63,465 nucleotides of DNA from an uncultured Clostridia bacterium (GTDB lineage Bacteria; Bacillota; Clostridia; Oscillospirales; Acutalibacteraceae), in contig CANQGK010000016.1 in NCBI GenBank assembly GCA_947623175.1, forward strand, positions 1-63,465, in the 5' to 3' direction. Within the stretch, counting starts at the first letter, position 1; every line of letters starts with the position of its first letter. Made by a program: the position numbers and the translations under genes. The notes under the pieces are model-generated. The model made no database searches. It was not told where the DNA came from and saw only the letters and a program-made list of their open reading frames with translations. Below, piece by piece: positions 58,970 to 63,465 of the stretch.

Positions 58970-60316
58970 TCAAGAGATATTTCCTTCGCTGTTGCTTTGA
59001 AGATTTTTTATAATATCGAAGACCAATTCCTTTTGGAACGGCTTGTCCTTTAAAAATTCCTCTATCTTGTTGCAGTTGTGAAGCACCGTCGAGTGATCGC
59101 GGCTGAACATTTCGCCGATAGCCTTATACGAAAGGTCGGTTGTCTCTCTCGCGATATACATCGAAACCTGACGCGCCAAAACAAGCGACGCGGTTTTGCG
59201 GTTCGATAAAATATCCGCCTCGGATACGTTGTAGGTGCGGGCAACCTCGGCTATGATAGTCTCTATTTTAATAGGCTCGGGGTGGGCGTTGCTTATGATG
59301 TCCTTGATAAAGCCCTGCACCACCGAAAGGGTGGGAACGCGGTTTTGAATGGTAATGTACGCCTGAAGCTTCTTTATTACCCCTTCAAGCTGGCGGGTGT
59401 TTACCTTGATATGATCGGCTATGTAGTAAACGATGTTTTCGTTAAGCTCGATGCCCATCTGCTCCGCCTTCTTTAAGACAATGCCCACTCTCGTTTCAAA
59501 ATCCGGCGTGGTAATGTCCGCGAAAAGTCCGCTTTCAAGCCTTGAACGAATGCGGTCGTCCAGTGTTTTGACCTCCTTGGGCGGTCGGTCGAGGGTTACG
59601 ACAATCTGCTTGTTTTTTTGCTGGAGGGTATTGAAGGTATTGAAAAACTCCTCCTGTGTCTGCTCCTTGCCGGCGATGAAATGAATATCGTCGATAAGCA
59701 GCAGATCCACGTTGCGGTACTTGTTGCGGAAATCCTCTATGGAGCCGAAGCCCAATTTACCGTCCTGCAATGCCTTGATAAGCTGGTTTGTGAAATCCTC
59801 GCTCCGAATATACTCCACCTTTTTGTGGGGAAACTTTTTCTTGGTATAATTCTTTATGGCAAGCATAAGATGAGTTTTTCCCACTCCGGAGGGCCCGTAA
59901 ATGATAAGCGGATTGTAAATAAGGGTGGGGCTGTCCGCCACCGCAAGGCAGGCGGCGTGAGCAAAACGGTTGCCGGAGCCGACTATGAAGTTCTGAAAGG
60001 TAAAGAAATCCTCAAAAGACAGTCCGTCGCTGTACTGCTCCGCCAATTTTATCTTTTCCTCGTCGTCCTCAAAAACAACCGTGACCGAAACGTCTATTCC
60101 CATGACGTTTCTCAGCGCGTTTGTTAAGGTTTCGCTGTAATTTTGCTCGATTATTCCTCGCATATACTCGTTATTTATGGAAACCACAAATTCCCCCGAG
60201 TTGAAGGAAACGGGTTTTAAGTCCTTTAAAAAGCAGTTGAAAGCAACTTCGGAAATTGTTTTTTTGCATTCTTCGCACACTGCAGCCCAAATATCCTCTA
60301 AAGAATTAATAGGCAT
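58970..60316 (-). CDS. dnaA: Chromosomal replication initiator DnaA
   Basis: 448 residues. Domain I (1-85), a short linker II, AAA+ domain III with Walker A GPSGVGKTHL (141-150) and Walker B LLIDDIHFIAG, and domain IV with the DNA-binding signature SRDHSTVLHNCNKI. Binds TTATCCACA boxes and opens the origin. The GGGAGG ribosome binding site is clear. Confidence 0.99.
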   Translation of the reverse strand: MPINSLEDIWAAVCEECKKTISEVAFNCFLKDLKPVSFNSGEFVVSINNEYMRGIIEQNYSETLTNALRNVMGIDVSVTVVFEDDEEKIKLAEQYSDGLSFEDFFTFQNFIVGSGNRFAHAACLAVADSPTLIYNPLIIYGPSGVGKTHLMLAIKNYTKKKFPHKKVEYIRSEDFTNQLIKALQDGKLGFGSIEDFRNKYRNVDLLLIDDIHFIAGKEQTQEEFFNTFNTLQQKNKQIVVTLDRPPKEVKTLDDRIRSRLESGLFADITTPDFETRVGIVLKKAEQMGIELNENIVYYIADHIKVNTRQLEGVIKKLQAYITIQNRVPTLSVVQGFIKDIISNAHPEPIKIETIIAEVARTYNVSEADILSNRKTASLVLARQVSMYIARETTDLSYKAIGEMFSRDHSTVLHNCNKIEEFLKDKPFQKELVFDIIKNLQSNSEGNIS

Positions 60317-60363
60317 TAAATAACCTCCCTATATAATTATATAATATTATTATAATCTTTAAT

Positions 60364-60392
60364 ATTATAGCATGGTAAACGATATTTTTCAA
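60364..60392 (-). promoter_or_regulatory. Promoter of dnaA
   Basis: On the minus strand TTGAAA (60392-60387), 17 bp, TATAAT (60369-60364), 48 bp before dnaA. From 60393 to 60735 the sequence is AT-rich with no gene, and rpmH, which usually diverges here in Firmicutes, is absent. Confidence 0.75.
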
Positions 60393-60735
60393 CATTTTTT
60401 AAGGGGCAAGTTGCATAAACTTTTATAATTTTACAAACCATAAAATTATTAAGCTTTTTTGCGGCGAAAAAACGTGTGCAATTTTAAAATAAAAAATCGG
60501 GCAGGGTTTTGAAAAATGCAAATAAAAGTACTTTAAAAACAACAAGACAAAGCGGGAACTAATCGGACGGGAAAAGACGGGATTTGCGCGCGGAAAAGAA
60601 ACGTTTCTTTTTTGAACCCCACATACAGAAAGAAAAAAGCAGACCGAATGTAAACACGGAAAAAATTTTTTTGAAAACTTTTTTTAAGAAGAATTATTAT
60701 ATTTTTCTTTGTTCTTTTATGCTTTAGCCGCTTCT

Positions 60736-61770
60736 TGGCTTTACTTTTTCTCTCCCCCTGTCTTTTTCGGAGCAATCTCCGAAAAAGACACCCCCCTCGT
60801 CAGATGGGGGCAAGGCGCGCCAAGCGCGCAGGATAATTATAAAAACATCTGCAAACTAAGCATTTCTCAAATTTGAGGCTTAAAAACAGGATTTAGGTCA
60901 TTAATCCTTGGCTCCATCTGACGAGGGAGCTGTCGGCGTAAACCGACTGAGGGAGAGAAAGGCTACAGGTGCGCTGAATTTAAATTTTAGTTTCTTCTCT
61001 GCTTTACTTTTTCTCTCCCTCTGTCTTTTGCTCCGCAAAATCCACCTCCCCCGTCAGGTGGAGGCAAGGCGCGCCAAGCGCGCAGCACGATAATTTTAAA
61101 ATCATCTGCAAACTAAGCATTTTCCGAAATTGTATAGCTCAAAACTTATTAAAATCGGCTTTGCAAACTTCAGCGACGGTGAAAGTTATATTCTTGCGCC
61201 GAGAGGTAAAAACTTTATCTACTCTTGGCTCAGCTTACGAGGGAGCTGTCAGCGTAGCTGACTGAGGGAGAGAAAAGGTAAAGATATGCCGAATTTAAAC
61301 TTTCAAGCAGAATTTACAGATACAATCCTAAAAATCCTCCCTTGCCTAAAGGGAGGGGGACCAACGTTAGTTGGTGGTGGGATTAACGGGGCTAAAGCCG
61401 AGAAGAAGCTAAAATCTTATAAAACAATGCTGCTAAAACAATGCTGCGTGCTCGAATACCCTTCACTATTCGATATTACTTATTACCTTGTGCACAAAGC
61501 GCACATTGGAGCTGTCAACCGCAGCCGACTTAAGGGTATGATACTTTAATGCTCACCCGTGAGGCTGAGAGCTATGCTTTAGCCCCGTTAATCCCTCCGT
61601 CTTGCTTACGCAAGCCACCTCCCTTTAGGCAAGGGAGGCTTTGCACAGATCGAGCTCATTATATTCGAATTTCCCTGCGCGCGTGCGCGCCCTGCCCCCA
61701 TCTGACGAGGGGGGTGTCTTTTGCACGGCAAAAGACAGGGGGAGAGAAAAGGTAAGCCGAGATGTAACTA
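60736..61770. repeat. Interspersed repeat cluster 8
   Basis: About 1 kb. Two forward two-hairpin elements (60752-60960 and 61010-61275), an extended 139-bp element (61335-61640) split by the ACTATTCGATATTAC motif (about 61465), and a trailing partial unit (61690-61755). At 60766-60795 the usual GTCTTTTGC/GCAAAAG hairpin is replaced by GTCTTTTTCGGAG/CTCCGAAAAAGAC, a fully compensated stem. No gene is seen. Confidence 0.85.
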
Positions 61771-61841
61771 AAAAAAGGATACATGAAAAACACAGGCATA
61801 AAATAAAAAAATTTTTCATATTATTTTGTGGAGATGAGAGG

Positions 61842-62897
61842 ATGCGAGGGTCGGCGATATTCAGATTTTGTGCCGTTTGCGTGGTTTGCTTTACGGTATT
61901 TTTATATAATTTGGTCTTTAATTTGCATTTTTCGGGCGCCGAGGCGGTAAAAACAAAGGACGAAGCCGCTTCGGAGTCTTTTTCGGAGGAAAAGCCGAAG
62001 GAGACGCAAACGCAAAGCGCGGCGGAAAGCGCCGAAAGTAAAGCGGAGGAAAAGGAAGCGTCCAAACCCGAGAGCGGTACTGCGGTCACAACCTCCGCCG
62101 CGGCGGTAAAGGGAAAAATCGAGGAGCGGTATATATCGCCCTACAACGCCGCCCTTTCCTACTCGAACGTTTACGTAAAAAACAATACTTCGCTTAAAAT
62201 CGATCTTAAAAAATACCTGACCGCGCCGATTTCCTTTAAAATAAAGAAAAACGATTCGCCGCAGGTGCTGATACTTCACACTCACGCCACCGAGACTTAT
62301 ATGACCGAAAATACGGCTTATTACACCGCAAGCTATACCTCGCGCACCACCGACAAAAGCAAAAACATGTGCAAAATCGGCGATATAGTCGCCGAAAAAC
62401 TAAACGCCGCGGGAATTAAGACGTTTCACGACACGACTTTGCACGATTATCCGAATTACACCGGCAGTTACTCGAACGCCGCCGAGACGATAACTTCTTA
62501 TCTTAAAAAATATCCGAGCATAAAGGTGGTGCTCGATTTGCACCGCGACGCGATATCCTCGCAAGACGGCGTCAAAACCAAGGTGACAAAGGAAATAAAC
62601 GGCAAAAAAGCCGCGCAGGTAATGCTGGTTATGGGCAGTCAAAGCGGGGGAGTTACCAACTTCCCGAATTGGGAGGAAAATTTTAAATTGGCTCTGAGAG
62701 TGCACAAGGAAATCGAAGAAAGCTGTCCGGGCCTTGCAAGGCCGCTTACCCTTAATTCGAAAAATTATAACGAAAGTCTCACAAAGGGCTCGCTGCTTAT
62801 CGAGTTCGGCACCGACGCCAACACTCTGGAGGAAGCCTGTCTGTCGGCTCGGCTTGTGGGAGAGGCGCTGGCGAAAGCGCTCGGCAAATTAACTTAA
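61842..62897 (+). CDS. spoIIP: Stage II sporulation protein P
   Basis: 351 residues from ATG 61842; the longer frame from 61641 runs through repeats. SpoIIP is a peptidoglycan amidase/endopeptidase that works with SpoIID and SpoIIM in septal thinning and engulfment. One N-terminal membrane helix (about 8-30), a Glu/Ala/Ser-rich linker, then the catalytic domain with LILHTHATETY, VVLDLHRDA and LIEFGTDANTLEEA, which carry the predicted metal-binding His and Glu. It shows the host is a spore former or derives from one. Confidence 0.94.
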   Translation: MRGSAIFRFCAVCVVCFTVFLYNLVFNLHFSGAEAVKTKDEAASESFSEEKPKETQTQSAAESAESKAEEKEASKPESGTAVTTSAAAVKGKIEERYISPYNAALSYSNVYVKNNTSLKIDLKKYLTAPISFKIKKNDSPQVLILHTHATETYMTENTAYYTASYTSRTTDKSKNMCKIGDIVAEKLNAAGIKTFHDTTLHDYPNYTGSYSNAAETITSYLKKYPSIKVVLDLHRDAISSQDGVKTKVTKEINGKKAAQVMLVMGSQSGGVTNFPNWEENFKLALRVHKEIEESCPGLARPLTLNSKNYNESLTKGSLLIEFGTDANTLEEACLSARLVGEALAKALGKLT

Positions 62898-62901
62898 AGG
62901 A

Positions 62902-63126
62902 ATGATAATCATAAAGAAAAGCACCAAAACCTTTTTCAGAACGGTTTATATTTCGTCGGTAGTCGTATTTTGCCTGACGGCGGGCTTTTACGGCTGTGCG
63001 AAGGCCTACGAGGGTATACGCCGCATAGCCTTCGGCGAGTACCGCTCGGCAATAGAATACAAAGAAGGGAAGCTCGAATTTTTTGATTTTGAGCTCCCCT
63101 TGGATTTTAGGAATATATTTAATTAG
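62902..63126 (+). CDS. Hypothetical small membrane protein downstream of spoIIP
   Basis: 74 residues with one hydrophobic segment (TVYISSVVVFCLTAGFYGCA) near the N-terminus, then a charged tail ending FELPLDFRNIFN. No family recognised. It begins 4 bp after the spoIIP stop; AAAGGA directly abuts the ATG at 62902, which is close for a ribosome binding site, so the exact start is uncertain. Likely co-transcribed with spoIIP. Confidence 0.65.
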   Translation: MIIIKKSTKTFFRTVYISSVVVFCLTAGFYGCAKAYEGIRRIAFGEYRSAIEYKEGKLEFFDFELPLDFRNIFN

Positions 63127-63138
63127 CCGCATCTCGGC

Positions 63139-63465
63139 TCTTTGGTTTCATCTCGGCTTTACTTTTTCTCTCCCCCTGTCTTTTGCTGCGCAAAAGCCAC
63201 CCCCCTCGGCAGATGGGGGCAAGGCGCGCGGGCGCGCAGGATAATTTTTAGTTTTATCGGCTTTACAAGCTTTGGCAACAGTAAAAGTTATATTCTCGTG
63301 CTGAGCGTTAAAAGCTTGACCTTCCCTTGGCTCAGCTTACGAGGGAGCTGTCGGCGTAAGCCGACTGAGGGAGAGAAAAGGTACAGATACGCCGAATTGA
63401 AATTTTTAAGCAGAATTTACAGATACAATCCTAAAAAGCCTCCCTTGCCTAAAGGGAGGGGGACC
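63139..63465. repeat. Interspersed repeat cluster 9 (runs off the edge)
   Basis: A forward two-hairpin element (63163-63375, from CTCTCCCCCTGTC to CTGAGGGAGAG) followed by the left half of a 139-bp element from 63438, cut by the window end. Confidence 0.85.

Noticed and set aside
1..63465. CRISPR arrays, rRNA and tRNA genes
   Set aside because: No array of short direct repeats with unique spacers, no rRNA-like sequence, and the only tRNA-like end found belongs to tmRNA. The 32-bp tandem repeat has no spacers.

Overview
The window looks like a chromosomal segment from a spore-forming, Gram-positive Clostridia-type bacterium, probably an Oscillospirales/Ruminococcaceae-like gut anaerobe. The reasons are the Firmicutes-style replication-origin cluster dnaA-dnaN-yaaA-recF-remB-gyrB-gyrA, SpoIIP and a SpoIID-like protein, a DUF1385 protein next to prmC, LytR-CpsA-Psr and sortase-type surface proteins, a TPP-riboswitch-controlled ThiT, and dense families of short palindromic repeats. 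Taxonomy is inference; no rRNA or tRNA genes were seen.

Layout. The right end (about 54-60 kb) holds the origin region, read leftward from dnaA. Nearly all other genes lie on the same minus strand, as expected for co-orientation with a fork leaving an origin near 58.9 kb. At 3.5-18.2 kb is one long housekeeping block (lipoprotein, two-component pair, DUF1385, prmC, recA, recX, rimO, pgsA, cysE, cysS, trmN6-like, rsmI, LCP protein) with many ATGA-type overlaps. MtaB, ThiT, a SpoIID/peptidoglycan-binding protein, a ferredoxin, smpB and tmRNA follow up to 24.7 kb. At 24.7-31.6 kb is an accessory unit: a sortase-anchored VWA/Cna-B adhesin, a zinc-ribbon/AP2 protein with a tiny coupled upstream ORF, and a LuxR-type regulator with one intact kinase and one apparently degenerate one. 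At 31.7-36.6 kb are a DUF4143 ATPase, a Fic protein, a MATE exporter and a candidate type I toxin-antitoxin locus. At 38-49 kb are a second SipW-type surface protein, PutP, an orphan MNT-type nucleotidyltransferase and an rRNA-methyltransferase operon. SpoIIP diverges from dnaA near the right edge.

Nine clusters of interspersed palindromic repeats (about 1-860, 2995-3236, 21990-22946, 36650-38090, 40572-41470, 43945-45605, 48826-49070, 60736-61770, 63139-63465) sit between operons. They are built from a 139-bp element with 22-bp inverted ends that are themselves hairpins, a longer two-hairpin element that forms tandem arrays of about 260 bp period, and a third linked motif. No transposase is present.

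The most striking observation is a pair of homologous leaders in front of the two SipW-type surface protein genes (starts 2765 and 40195). Both have a matching promoter (TTGAAA, 17 bp, TAAAAT or TAATAT), a short ORF with its own ribosome binding site that runs through a poly-G tract (12 G in one, 11 in the other), and a 7-bp element pairing with the gene's Shine-Dalgarno with a compensatory base change between copies. With 11 G the leader ORF stops next to the anti-Shine-Dalgarno; with 12 G it stops about 30 nt earlier. This suggests a structured, possibly phase-variable translational switch. Other notable items are a branched palindromic element that encodes the cytoplasmic tail of the sortase-anchored adhesin, and a 28-codon toxin-like ORF crossed by an antisense RNA with a consensus promoter.
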